Assembly (NCBI GenBank): GCA_017437825.1
Contig: JAFRXC010000046.1
Location: forward strand, 1 to 43,433
DNA: 43,433 nucleotides
Reading direction: 5' to 3'
Source: Bacteroidales bacterium
GTDB taxonomy: Bacteria; Bacteroidota; Bacteroidia; Bacteroidales; UBA932
Shown: positions 16,983-25,016 of the stretch, in pieces
How positions within the stretch are numbered: the first letter of the stretch is position 1
Layout of the letters: each line of letters begins with the position of its first letter
The notes under the pieces: model-generated
Told to the model about the DNA's origin: nothing
The model's database searches: none
Seen by the model: the letters and a program-made list of their open reading frames with translations, nothing else
Translations under genes and position numbers: made by a program

Positions 16983-17438
16983 ATGTCAGCATATTACAAT
17001 AGCAAGCACGGGGTGGTTTCCCGTCCTCCATACGAACTCTTCATGGCATTTACGGATATGCGCAACTTCAGGCAGATGCTGCCCGAGGACAAGCGCGATT
17101 CCGTCAACGCCACTTTCGACACAATAGAGGCCACCGTCAACGGTTTCAAGATAGGCGTCAAGGTTGTCGAGAGAGTCCCTTATTCCAAACTGGAGCTGGA
17201 GGATGACAACGCGCCCTTCCATTTCGGTCTCACCGTCCATTTTGACGAGGCTCCTGAGGGGAGGACAGACTTCAGCATAGACCTCCGCGCAGACTTGAAT
17301 CTTATGATGAAGGCTATGCTTGGAGGCAAGATCAAGGAAGCCCTCGACAAGGTAGTGGACGGCCTGGTGGCCGTTTCCGAGGGCCGCGTCCCCGCCGGAA
17401 TGAACCCTTCCGACTTCCCGGGCAACTTCAATCTATAG
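16983..17438 (+). CDS. SRPBCC-fold (START-like) protein
   Basis: A 151-aa protein that resembles the Bacteroidales branch of SRPBCC/polyketide-cyclase-like proteins, a fold that binds hydrophobic ligands in a deep cavity. It shows the alternation of a strand/helix N-terminus (about 1-45), a long beta-sheet (50-110), and a long C-terminal helix (MMKAMLGGKIKEALDKVVDGL, about 110-135). No catalytic residues can be named. It starts after a clear promoter and ends 4 bp before the rsmF-like gene, so both are likely one transcript. The ligand is unknown. Confidence 0.75.
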   Translation: MSAYYNSKHGVVSRPPYELFMAFTDMRNFRQMLPEDKRDSVNATFDTIEATVNGFKIGVKVVERVPYSKLELEDDNAPFHFGLTVHFDEAPEGRTDFSIDLRADLNLMMKAMLGGKIKEALDKVVDGLVAVSEGRVPAGMNPSDFPGNFNL

Positions 17439-17442
17439 GACG

Positions 17443-18597
17443 ATGGACGCCCACGCTCTCGCACTCTCCTGTATGGGGGCGCCGGCATCGGTGTCCATAA
17501 GAATCAATCCCTTCAAGCCCGTCCCGGCTCCCGCTGACGGAGTACGCGTGCCCTGGAACCAGTACGGCTACGTCCTGCAATCGCGTCCGCAGTTCACCCT
17601 GGACCCGCTCTTCCACGCGGGATGCTATTATGTGCAGGACTCTTCGGCTATGTTCGTGGGGCATCTGTTCCGCAGGCTTGCCAAAGGGGCCGGGCTCAAG
17701 GTCCTGGACCTTTGCGCCGCCCCCGGGGGCAAGACCACGGACCTGGCCGCCTCACTGCGCCTTGCCTGCGGCGATGACTTCCTACTGGTGTCCAACGAGG
17801 TGATGCGCCAGAGGGCTGGAATCCTGAACGACAACGTAGCCGTCTGGGGAGACCCCAACGTGGTGGTGACCAGCGTGGATCCGGCCGCCTTCGCAAGGCT
17901 GGGCAGTCTCTTCGACGTAATCGTCGCAGACGTGCCCTGCTCCGGCGAGGGAATGTTCCGCAAGGACCCGCGCGCAGTGGAGGAGTGGACTCCGGAACTG
18001 GTGAAACTCTGCGCTTCGCGCCAGAAGAGGATCCTCGCCGACGCGTGGCCTTCGCTCAGGAAAGGCGGGCTGCTGATATACTCCACCTGCACCTTCGAAG
18101 AAGAAGAGAACGACTGCAACCTGGAGTGGGCAGCGTCCGAACTGGGCGGCAGCATCGTCCCTCCCGAGGACGCCCCCGAAGGCGTCAGGATCACCCGCAG
18201 CGGCTATATGCTGGTTCCCGGGGAAGTCCCGGGTGAAGGCCAGTGGGCTGGCGCCCTGTTCAAGGAAAGTGACGGGGGAGACCTCCGCGGCGCCATCTCG
18301 GACCTCAGGCCTCTGAGGCAGGGAGTGAAGAAAGGAATCCAGAAAGGCAAGGACTTTGTACCGGATGCAGACTATGCGCTGAGCCTTGATTTCTGCCGGG
18401 ACGACTACCCTATGGTGGAACTTGACCTCCAGACCGCACTGAAGTTCCTTCATAGGGACAGTTTTGCCATAAAGGACGCTCCGTTGGGATATCTTGCCGT
18501 CTGCTATCAGGGCCATCCCTTGGGATTCGTGAAGAATCTGGGGAACAGATGCAACAACCTGCTGCCTGCCGCACGCAGGATCAGGATGGATGTTTGA
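17443..18597 (+). CDS. RsmB/RsmF-type rRNA cytosine-C5 methyltransferase
   Basis: A 384-aa SAM-dependent enzyme of the NOL1/NOP2/Sun family. The SAM motif is LKVLDLCAAPGGKTTDLA (about 85-102). The two cysteines of RNA m5C methyltransferases are Cys166 in DVPCSGEG and Cys216 in YSTCTFEEEEN. A C-terminal extension (about 290-384), ending with a region such as LGYLAVCYQGHPLGFVKN, matches the RsmF-type C-terminal domain. The N-terminus starts close to SIRINP and is about 15-30 residues shorter than usual, because the start follows the SRPBCC stop by only 4 bp; an alternative start inside that gene is possible. The exact rRNA target is not known. Confidence 0.88.
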   Translation: MDAHALALSCMGAPASVSIRINPFKPVPAPADGVRVPWNQYGYVLQSRPQFTLDPLFHAGCYYVQDSSAMFVGHLFRRLAKGAGLKVLDLCAAPGGKTTDLAASLRLACGDDFLLVSNEVMRQRAGILNDNVAVWGDPNVVVTSVDPAAFARLGSLFDVIVADVPCSGEGMFRKDPRAVEEWTPELVKLCASRQKRILADAWPSLRKGGLLIYSTCTFEEEENDCNLEWAASELGGSIVPPEDAPEGVRITRSGYMLVPGEVPGEGQWAGALFKESDGGDLRGAISDLRPLRQGVKKGIQKGKDFVPDADYALSLDFCRDDYPMVELDLQTALKFLHRDSFAIKDAPLGYLAVCYQGHPLGFVKNLGNRCNNLLPAARRIRMDV

Positions 18598-18617
18598 GAT
18601 AATAAGAATATAAATAT

Positions 18618-19535
18618 ATGAGAAAGATCTTTCTGCTTCTATCGCTTTCGGCCGTTTGCCTGCTTTCTTACGCGCAGCAGTCGGCCCAGGATTTCCTTCA
18701 GCGTTACAACACCCTTGCCGGAAGGCTCGGCCCTGACGGTGTGGGAGTGGAGACCCTCCTGGAAAACTGGGAAGAGGCCTATCCCGAAGACCTGGATATG
18801 CTCAAGGCTAAATGGAAATACTATTTCACCAAGGCCCAGTCCACCACCCTGGAGATGATGGACCGCGAAAAGTATCTGGGCGAGGCTCCGGCACTCTCCC
18901 TGAAGGACTCCCTCGGCAACAATGTGAACTATTTCCAGAAGACTGTCTTCGACGACGAAATGTTCGGCCAGGCTACGCAGGCGCTGGAGAAAGCCACCAA
19001 GATAGCCCCCGACGACCTGGAACTCCACTTCGGGAAGATTACGGGTCTCCTGACCTATGAAGGGGAAAGCCCGGATATGGCCAAGGCCGCCATCAGGAGC
19101 CTGATAGACTACAACTATATCTCAAAGCCTTCCTGGACTTTCGCCGGCGAGCCTGCCACCCAGGCTGACTTCGAGGACGCCATCCAGGAATACTGCTTCA
19201 CTTTCTACCAGATCGGCAGTCCTGCCTCTTTCGAGGCTTTCAGGGAGATTGCCCAGAAGATGATAGACTACAAGTGCAAGAACGTGGTGTTCCAGAATGA
19301 CGTAGCAACCTACTATCAGGTCTACAAGGACAATCCCAAGGAGGCGCTTAAGATCTACAACAAAGTCCTCAAGGCCGTCCCGGACGACTACACGGCCATC
19401 AAGAACAGCGTACTCATTGCCAGGAAAACCGGCAACAAGAAGAACGAGAAGAAGTACCTTGCAATGCTGGCCAAATACGCCCCCACCGAAATAGAGCGCA
19501 CCCAGGCCCAGACCCGCCTCTCCACCCTCAAATAA
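18618..19535 (+). CDS. Exported TPR-like protein of unknown function
   Basis: A 305-aa protein with a clear signal peptide (MRKIFLLLSLSAVCLLSYAQQ, cleavage likely after residue 19-20). The mature part is all helical with tetratricopeptide-like pairs at about 110-140 (ATQALEKATKIAPDDLELHFGKI) and 240-300 (ALKIYNKVLKAVPDDYTAIKN). No enzyme motif is seen. It would lie in the periplasm. It follows rsmF by 20 bp, with no separate promoter seen, so it may share the transcript. The 140-bp inverted-repeat element begins 9 bp after its stop. Confidence 0.82.
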   Translation: MRKIFLLLSLSAVCLLSYAQQSAQDFLQRYNTLAGRLGPDGVGVETLLENWEEAYPEDLDMLKAKWKYYFTKAQSTTLEMMDREKYLGEAPALSLKDSLGNNVNYFQKTVFDDEMFGQATQALEKATKIAPDDLELHFGKITGLLTYEGESPDMAKAAIRSLIDYNYISKPSWTFAGEPATQADFEDAIQEYCFTFYQIGSPASFEAFREIAQKMIDYKCKNVVFQNDVATYYQVYKDNPKEALKIYNKVLKAVPDDYTAIKNSVLIARKTGNKKNEKKYLAMLAKYAPTEIERTQAQTRLSTLK

Positions 19536-19544
19536 TCACACTGG

Positions 19545-19684
19545 TCGCCGGCAAGGAGGCATCTCCACGGCAAATTCTTCCGCTTCGCTCCATCCCTCCC
19601 ACTGCGCTTCGCTGGTGGGCCCCTCCCGTTCACGTGGCCACGGGCGGCCACGGTTTTGCCGTGGAGATGCCTCCTTGCCGGCGA
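19545..19684. repeat. 140-bp element with perfect 30-bp inverted arms
   Basis: Arms at 19545-19574 and 19655-19684 are exact reverse complements over 30 bp, starting TCGCCGGCAAGG. The 80-bp centre carries further hairpins: CCCAC/GTGGG around GCGCTTCGC (about 19598-19619) and GTGGCC/GGCCAC (about 19634-19651). The 17-mer TCCGCTTCGCTCCATCC at 19579-19595 is shared with 171-187 on the other strand. No flanking direct repeat and no gene inside are visible. It marks the boundary of the AT-rich island. It could be a MITE-like or REP-type element, or a long structured RNA or terminator. Confidence 0.85.
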
Positions 19685-19843
19685 TGTCTCAAAAGAGTAT
19701 AATGCTATAAGTTAGATTACATTTTAATACAAATCTTCGGGATAATGAAGACGTATTTCCAACTATTATGTGTTATTATAGTGTTTAAAATCATTGTTTT
19801 AATTATATTTAGCTATTTCTTTGTCAAAAATAATATGTGTGTA
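19685..19843 (+). other. AT-rich leader region of the island
   Basis: Non-coding as judged here. Hand counting gives about 25 G/C in 120 bases at 19741-19860. TATATTTA at 19804-19811 is a one-mismatch TAnnTTTG and is the best promoter candidate for the following small gene. A reading frame from ATG 19745 continues into the small gene, but its residues (ATT/TTT-rich hydrophobics) look like a by-product of base composition. Confidence 0.4.
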
Positions 19844-19975
19844 ATGAAAAAGTTTATCTACATCGAATGTCTTGTTATCTCTATAACAGCTGGATGGACA
19901 GTTACAAATGGAGGGACCTACGACTACAATCACAATATTCAGATGATTTACGATATGGCTGTTGCTGAACAATAA
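19844..19975 (+). CDS. Small NVEALA-like peptide
   Basis: A 43-aa peptide beginning MKKFIYIECLVISITAGWTV and ending YDMAVAEQ. Bacteroidales NVEALA-type small proteins have a lysine-rich start, a short hydrophobic helix, a G(Y/W)xV turn, and a D-x-A-x-A...NVEALA tail; the layout and tail here are similar but the match is by eye. It lies 14 bp upstream of the lipoprotein gene. An alternative start at 19745 would give 76 aa with a longer hydrophobic leader. Function of such peptides is generally unknown. Confidence 0.5.
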   Translation: MKKFIYIECLVISITAGWTVTNGGTYDYNHNIQMIYDMAVAEQ

Positions 19976-19989
19976 AATATTATTTAATT

Positions 19990-20799
19990 ATGAAAAGGTT
20001 AGCATTTTTATTAGGAATAGCGCTAGTCATCAGTGCATGCGGTAAAATAATGGGGGCATCGGCTCCGGAGGCCAAAGAGATATCCTTTATCCCCGGAGAG
20101 TGCCTGAGAGGGACCATATTAACTCCTAATACCTTTGATGCCCCCAGTATCATAGGAGAACCTTTAAGTTTAGATAAAGAGCCTTTTACTATTGCCGATA
20201 ATGCTTTGATAAGAAGCATATCATTATGCCCTAAATCATTATGCTTCAGTCTTGAAATGGACCTTGACCGAGAGAGGGAGTTTATGAGCTTTAAGGCGGC
20301 AGATTATAGATTCTATCCTTCCTATGATGTTTACGAAGCATTTGGAAGCAGTTCCAATACAGTTGAGAAGGAATATGAAGTTTTCTATGACAATATAACC
20401 AAGAGCTCTGATTGGGTGGGGCAAAGTATAAGGCTTTCCTCAATCTATTATTGTGGAGGATTGGTTATTACTGCGAGTGAAGATTTTGCCGGAATACCAG
20501 CAGGAGAAAACCTTGCATCCATAGCTTATGTCTACACGGAGGATTCATATTATCACCTTCCAATTCTAGAGGTGCCTGATAATTATATGCCTCTAAGCAG
20601 TGGTGGTGCATATGTCTATATCCCTATGGGTGAATACAATCTTGTAAAAGATGTGGTGAAATTCCATATAGAGATTCCCGTCAAGGTGGGCCTTTTCTTG
20701 AATTATCTCAATGATAAAAGGACGGATCCTAACGCAACAATGCAGTTCAGAGATGAAGTCCTGACTTGTGAATTCACAATGGGCAGGGGGCTGCGTTAA
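19990..20799 (+). CDS. Lipoprotein of unknown function, low-GC
   Basis: A 269-aa protein with a lipoprotein signal: MKRLAFLLGIALVISAC, with lipidation expected at Cys17. It should be anchored in the outer or inner membrane. The mature part seems beta-rich (for example a run around IPAGENLASIAYVYTED) and has four further cysteines (near 77, 82, 154 and 261). No family was recognised. Codon choice and base composition are AT-richer than in the genes on either side, so recent acquisition is possible. Together with the small upstream peptide it makes a two-gene unit. It ends 8 bp before the convergent transporter gene. Confidence 0.75.
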   Translation: MKRLAFLLGIALVISACGKIMGASAPEAKEISFIPGECLRGTILTPNTFDAPSIIGEPLSLDKEPFTIADNALIRSISLCPKSLCFSLEMDLDREREFMSFKAADYRFYPSYDVYEAFGSSSNTVEKEYEVFYDNITKSSDWVGQSIRLSSIYYCGGLVITASEDFAGIPAGENLASIAYVYTEDSYYHLPILEVPDNYMPLSSGGAYVYIPMGEYNLVKDVVKFHIEIPVKVGLFLNYLNDKRTDPNATMQFRDEVLTCEFTMGRGLR

Positions 20800-20807
20800 T
20801 CAGATTA

Positions 20808-21761
20808 TTAAAATCGGCTGCGGCGGGAGATCTCGGCGGAATTGACCAGATTGTGGCAGATGCAGTAGATGCCGCCTGCGATGGAGGTGAGCGGCGTCAG
20901 GAACACGTACCCTATCCAGATCATCAGGGTGGTGTTTTTCTGGCCCAGGGCCTGGCCTGCGGTGATGCGCTCCACCTTCCCGAACTTTTCCCCGATCTTA
21001 TGGCCGATGGCAAACTGGCAGAGGCAGCTTACTGCCGGAACCAGGCTTATCAGCAGGAGAGCCCACCAGGGCAGATTGCTGTGCACTATGGAGCGCGTGG
21101 TGATAATGATTGCGAGGCACAGGCTCACAAGCCATATCTGGAACGCTTTCCCGTAGTTGCGCATAAAGAAATTCTGGACCTTGGGCATTGTGTATCTTAC
21201 TGTCCAGGCCGCTGCGGCAGGCAGTATCAGGGTAGGGAAAACCTTTCCCAGCAAAGTCAGGAAAGAGTTCAGGAATGACTGGTCAGGATTGGGGTGAACC
21301 ATAGGGAATACAATAGGTATCAGTATGGAAACCAGCAGATTGACCAGGATTATGTAGGACATTATCCCCGAGATGCTGCCACCTATCTTTTCAGTCACCA
21401 CGCCGGCCGCTATGGCGGTGGGACATATCCAGCAGAGCATCAGGGCCTCAAGCAGGATCCTGGGGACGTCGCCCTTGACCAGAAACAGGGCAGCGGCACT
21501 TGCCAGGCACGCGCCGGTCTGAATTAACAGCAGGTAAAGGTGCCAGCGGCGGAACTTCAGGTCGTGCGGGGAAGTGCGGCTGAACTGCAGGAACAGCATC
21601 AGGAAGATGAGTATGGGCTGGATGGTCAGGACGGCTTTCTCCAAGGCAGGGCCGGCAGGGTGGAGAGCGGGGATCCAATGGTATGTAAGGTATATGAATA
21701 CCCCCGCTATCATGGAGACGATTAGCGGATTCCTCTTAAAAAATGATTTCAGGCCCTCCAT
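20808..21761 (-). CDS. BASS-family (bile acid:Na+ symporter-like) transporter
   Basis: A polytopic protein of about 317 aa with eight to ten hydrophobic segments. Its overall plan and the polar motif near the C-terminus (GQALGQKNTTLMIWIGY) resemble the bile acid:sodium symporter fold, in which two inverted halves cross over and bind a substrate with sodium. The ATG at 21761 is chosen over the TTG at 21791, because the -7-like element at 21780-21787 lies between the two. Substrate is not predictable; gut Bacteroidales have several such transporters. It is convergent with the lipoprotein and divergent from the M13 peptidase. Confidence 0.7.
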   Translation of the reverse strand: MEGLKSFFKRNPLIVSMIAGVFIYLTYHWIPALHPAGPALEKAVLTIQPILIFLMLFLQFSRTSPHDLKFRRWHLYLLLIQTGACLASAAALFLVKGDVPRILLEALMLCWICPTAIAAGVVTEKIGGSISGIMSYIILVNLLVSILIPIVFPMVHPNPDQSFLNSFLTLLGKVFPTLILPAAAAWTVRYTMPKVQNFFMRNYGKAFQIWLVSLCLAIIITTRSIVHSNLPWWALLLISLVPAVSCLCQFAIGHKIGEKFGKVERITAGQALGQKNTTLMIWIGYVFLTPLTSIAGGIYCICHNLVNSAEISRRSRF

Positions 21762-21779
21762 ACATACATTTAAGGATGG

Positions 21780-21787
21780 CAAATATC
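21780..21787 (-). promoter_or_regulatory. Possible -7 element (GATATTTG) for the BASS gene
   Basis: Minus-strand GATATTTG matches TAnnTTTG except for the first base, and lies 18 nt before the ATG at 21761. A weak candidate. Confidence 0.35.
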
Positions 21788-21836
21788 GCAAAAATTCATA
21801 ACTTCGCAGTCTGTTTAAAACAAATAAAGAATCATA

Positions 21837-23849
21837 ATGAAAAAGTTAGTTGTTTTTATGATGCCTTTGTTGATCCTTGCAGCTTGCCAGAACAACAAGA
21901 AGATAGAAGGTTTGAACCCGGCCGATATGGACCTTTCCGTAGCTCCCGGTGACAATTTTTACCAGTATGCCAACGGAGGATGGATCAAGAACAATCCTCT
22001 CCGCCCAGAATATGCACGTTACGGCGCTTTTGACTCGCTTTCCGAGACCAATGAGGAGAACCTGAACGCAATGTTCCAGGAAATGGCCTCCCTCCAGACT
22101 ACCCCGGGAACTGTTGAGCAGAAAATTGCAGACCTGTACAAGATGGCCCTTGATTCCACAAGGCTCAACGCAGAAGGATTCGAGCCCGTCAAGAAGTACG
22201 TAGACGAGATTTATGCCATCGCCAACAAGACAGACCTTGTAAAGAAGGTTGCAGAGCTTCATCTGGAAGGAGAAAGCCCGTTCTTCGGAGTAGGCGTTTC
22301 CGCTGACCTTATGGACTCCAATATGAACATCGGCTATATGGGACAGGGCGGTCTTGGAATGCGCGACAGGGATTACTACCTGGAGCCTGCGAACGCAGCG
22401 CTCAAGGAAGGATACCGCAAGATGCTCACCAAGCTTTTCGAGCTGGCAGGTTACGTAGGAGATGCCGCCAAGAGGGCTGATTCCGTAATCTCTTTCGAAG
22501 ACAAGCTTGCAGCCATCTCCTGGACCAGGCTCCAGAACAGGGACGTCGTAGCCCAGTACAATCCTATGAGCTCTTCCGAGATCATCTCAAAGTACAAAGG
22601 ATTCGATTTCGGTACCTACTTCGCAGCATTCGGCCTGCCTGAGCAGGACAAAGTTATCGTAGAGCAGCCTTCCTTCTTTGAAGGATTCGGCCCCCTCTTC
22701 GTACAGACAAGCCTTGACGACCTCAAGAACTACGTTGCCTCAGGTATCATAATGGGAGCCTGCGGAACCATTTCCGACGAGTTCTACGATGCATATTTCG
22801 ACTTCTTCAGCCGTCAGATGACCGGTGTTTCAGAGCAGAAGCCCCGCTGGAAGAGAGCAATGCAGGTTCCTAACAGCATCCTCGGAGAGGCTGTAGGACA
22901 GATGTATGTAGCAAAGTACTTCCCCGAGAGCTCCAAGCAGCAGGTGAAGGCCCTTGTGGAGAACCTCCGCACCGCCCTTTCACAGCACATTGCAGACCTG
23001 GATTGGATGAGCGACGAGACCAAGGCCTACGCACAGCAGAAGCTTCAGGCCTTCACTGTAAAGATCGGCTATCCTGACAAGTGGAAAGACTATTCCGGAA
23101 TCAACATCGATCCCGCCAAGAGCTATTATGAGAATATGCGCGAGGTTAGCATCTGGTACGTTCAGGACAACCTGAAAGACCTTGGAAAGCCCGTTGACAA
23201 GGAAGAGTGGCATATGACCCCTCAGACCGTAAACGCATACTACAACCCCACCTCCAACGAGATCTGCTTCCCCGCAGCCATCCTGCAGCCGCCGTTCTTC
23301 AATCCTAACGCAGACGATGCAACCAACTACGGCGCTATCGGAGTTGTAATCGGACACGAGATGACCCACGGATTCGACGACCAGGGCCGTCTGTTCGACA
23401 AGGACGGAAACATGATCAGCTGGTGGACCGACGAGGACGACGCCAAGTTCCGCGAGAAAGCAAACCAGCTCGCAGCTCAGTTCGACGAAGTTGAGGTACT
23501 GCCCGGCGTACACGCTAACGGACAGCTCACCCTCGGTGAGAACATCGCCGACCACGGCGGACTCAGCATCGCGTACACCGCTCTGCAGAACGCGCTTGGC
23601 GGAGTTACTCCCAAGCCTGTAGACGGATTCACCGCAGCACAGCGCTTCTGGCTCGGCTACGCCCGCGTATGGGCCCAGAATATCACCGACGAGGAGATCG
23701 CACGCCGCACTAAGGAGGACGTACACTCCCTGGGCAACAACAGGGTCAACGTATCCGTCCGCAACTTCCAGGAGTTCTTCGACGCATTCGGAATCAAGGA
23801 AGGCGATCCTATGTACCGTCCTGAAAGCGAAAGGGTTCACATCTGGTAA
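21837..23849 (+). CDS. M13-family zinc metallopeptidase, lipoprotein
   Basis: A 670-aa neprilysin/PepO-like peptidase. The signal MKKLVVFMMPLLILAAC suggests lipidation at Cys17. The zinc site is HEMTH (His507, Glu508, His511), and the third ligand with its partner is ENIADHGG (Glu568, Asp572). NAYYNPTSNEICFPAAILQPPFF is the substrate-binding stretch typical of the family, and the C-terminus ends in HIW. The enzyme should cleave oligopeptides in the periplasm. Length is normal. It is followed by a permease gene only 3 bp after the stop. A weak -7 candidate is TAACTTCG at 21799-21806. Confidence 0.94.
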   Translation: MKKLVVFMMPLLILAACQNNKKIEGLNPADMDLSVAPGDNFYQYANGGWIKNNPLRPEYARYGAFDSLSETNEENLNAMFQEMASLQTTPGTVEQKIADLYKMALDSTRLNAEGFEPVKKYVDEIYAIANKTDLVKKVAELHLEGESPFFGVGVSADLMDSNMNIGYMGQGGLGMRDRDYYLEPANAALKEGYRKMLTKLFELAGYVGDAAKRADSVISFEDKLAAISWTRLQNRDVVAQYNPMSSSEIISKYKGFDFGTYFAAFGLPEQDKVIVEQPSFFEGFGPLFVQTSLDDLKNYVASGIIMGACGTISDEFYDAYFDFFSRQMTGVSEQKPRWKRAMQVPNSILGEAVGQMYVAKYFPESSKQQVKALVENLRTALSQHIADLDWMSDETKAYAQQKLQAFTVKIGYPDKWKDYSGINIDPAKSYYENMREVSIWYVQDNLKDLGKPVDKEEWHMTPQTVNAYYNPTSNEICFPAAILQPPFFNPNADDATNYGAIGVVIGHEMTHGFDDQGRLFDKDGNMISWWTDEDDAKFREKANQLAAQFDEVEVLPGVHANGQLTLGENIADHGGLSIAYTALQNALGGVTPKPVDGFTAAQRFWLGYARVWAQNITDEEIARRTKEDVHSLGNNRVNVSVRNFQEFFDAFGIKEGDPMYRPESERVHIW

Positions 23850-23852
23850 TTG

Positions 23853-25013
23853 ATGAATGCTTCTCGCTTCATAGCCGGGAAACTACGTTTCAAGGGAAAG
23901 ATAGCTATGGTGTCCATAGCTATCTCTTTCCTTGTTATGATACTTGCGGTCTCAATCTCTGCCGGATATCGCAAGGAAATAAGGGAAGGCGTGTCTTCGT
24001 TCTCCGGAGACATCGTGCTGGGTCCTGTAGGGCAGAGTTATCTGAATTCAGACCAGCCCATAAGCGTAACCCCGTCCTATATGCAGCAGATGCTGGACGT
24101 GGATGGAGTAAAGAGCATATCTCCAGTGATATACAGGGCCGGAATCGTCAAATCCGGCAGCGAGATAAACGGCGTTGTCTTCAAGGGAGTCCGGGATGCG
24201 GGAGAGTCTATGGAGGCATCCATTCCCTCCGGACTTGCAAAGAAGATGTCCCTCCAGGTGGGCGACCCTATGCTCACCTATTTCGTGGGGGAGAACATCA
24301 AGGCCAGGCGCTTTAACGTGGTGTCCATCTACGACAACCCTCTGGACATTGAGGAAGCCCTCATAGTCTACGTGCCCCTGGAAGATATGCAGCGTTTGAA
24401 CGATTGGGAAGAAGACCAGGCATCCGCCCTGGAAGTAACGCTCGGAAGCGCCTACAAGTCCACCCTGACAATGGAGGACAAGGCCGCCGAGCTCGGCAAC
24501 ATCGCCGTGCTTTACGCGCAGGACGACGAGCCCAATATGATGGCCACCTCTATCGTAAGCCAATATCCCCAGCTGTTCGACTGGCTGGACCTGATTGACT
24601 TCAACGTATTCTTCATATTGCTGCTTATGGCGATAGTGGCAGGCTTCAATATGATCTCAGGCCTGCTCATAATGCTGTTCAGGAATATTTCCACTATAGG
24701 AACGCTCAAGGCGCTGGGAATGACTGACAAGGGAATAGGCCGCGTATTCCTGAGGGTGGCTTCCAATCTTGTCCTTAAGGGAATGCTCATTGGAAACGCC
24801 CTGGCGCTGCTCTTCTGCTTCTTCCAGGGCAGGACGCATTTTATGAAGCTCAATCCTGAGAATTATTTCGTGAGCTTTGTGCCTGTTGCTGTGAATATCC
24901 CTATGATCCTGCTCGCAGACCTGGCAGCCTACATCATAATAATGCTGCTTCTCCTGCTGCCCAGCCTGTTTATTTCCAAGGTTGACCCTGCGCAGACAAT
25001 GCGCACCCAGTAA
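23853..25013 (+). CDS. FtsX-like/LolCE-type ABC transporter permease
   Basis: A 386-aa membrane protein. A first span lies at about 18-38, a periplasmic MacB-like domain extends to about 245, and three spans follow (about 250-285, 300-325 and 335-375) with the FtsX signature (GTLKALGMTDKGIGRVFL). Such permeases pair with an ATPase to act on lipoproteins or peptides from the periplasm. No ATPase gene is adjacent, so its partner is elsewhere. The ATG at 23853 is taken over the TTG at 23850. It is 3 bp downstream of the peptidase stop and ends 3 bp before the convergent mltF-like gene. Confidence 0.88.
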   Translation: MNASRFIAGKLRFKGKIAMVSIAISFLVMILAVSISAGYRKEIREGVSSFSGDIVLGPVGQSYLNSDQPISVTPSYMQQMLDVDGVKSISPVIYRAGIVKSGSEINGVVFKGVRDAGESMEASIPSGLAKKMSLQVGDPMLTYFVGENIKARRFNVVSIYDNPLDIEEALIVYVPLEDMQRLNDWEEDQASALEVTLGSAYKSTLTMEDKAAELGNIAVLYAQDDEPNMMATSIVSQYPQLFDWLDLIDFNVFFILLLMAIVAGFNMISGLLIMLFRNISTIGTLKALGMTDKGIGRVFLRVASNLVLKGMLIGNALALLFCFFQGRTHFMKLNPENYFVSFVPVAVNIPMILLADLAAYIIIMLLLLLPSLFISKVDPAQTMRTQ

Positions 25014-25016
25014 GCG

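Noticed and set aside
19545..19684. Inverted-repeat element considered as an integron attC site or a classic MITE
   Set aside because: No integrase-site core triplets were seen and there is no target-site duplication at the edges. It is left as an unclassified element.
22980..23840. Open frame on the - strand opposite the M13 peptidase gene
   Set aside because: It lies fully within a strongly supported gene and has no recognisable domain.
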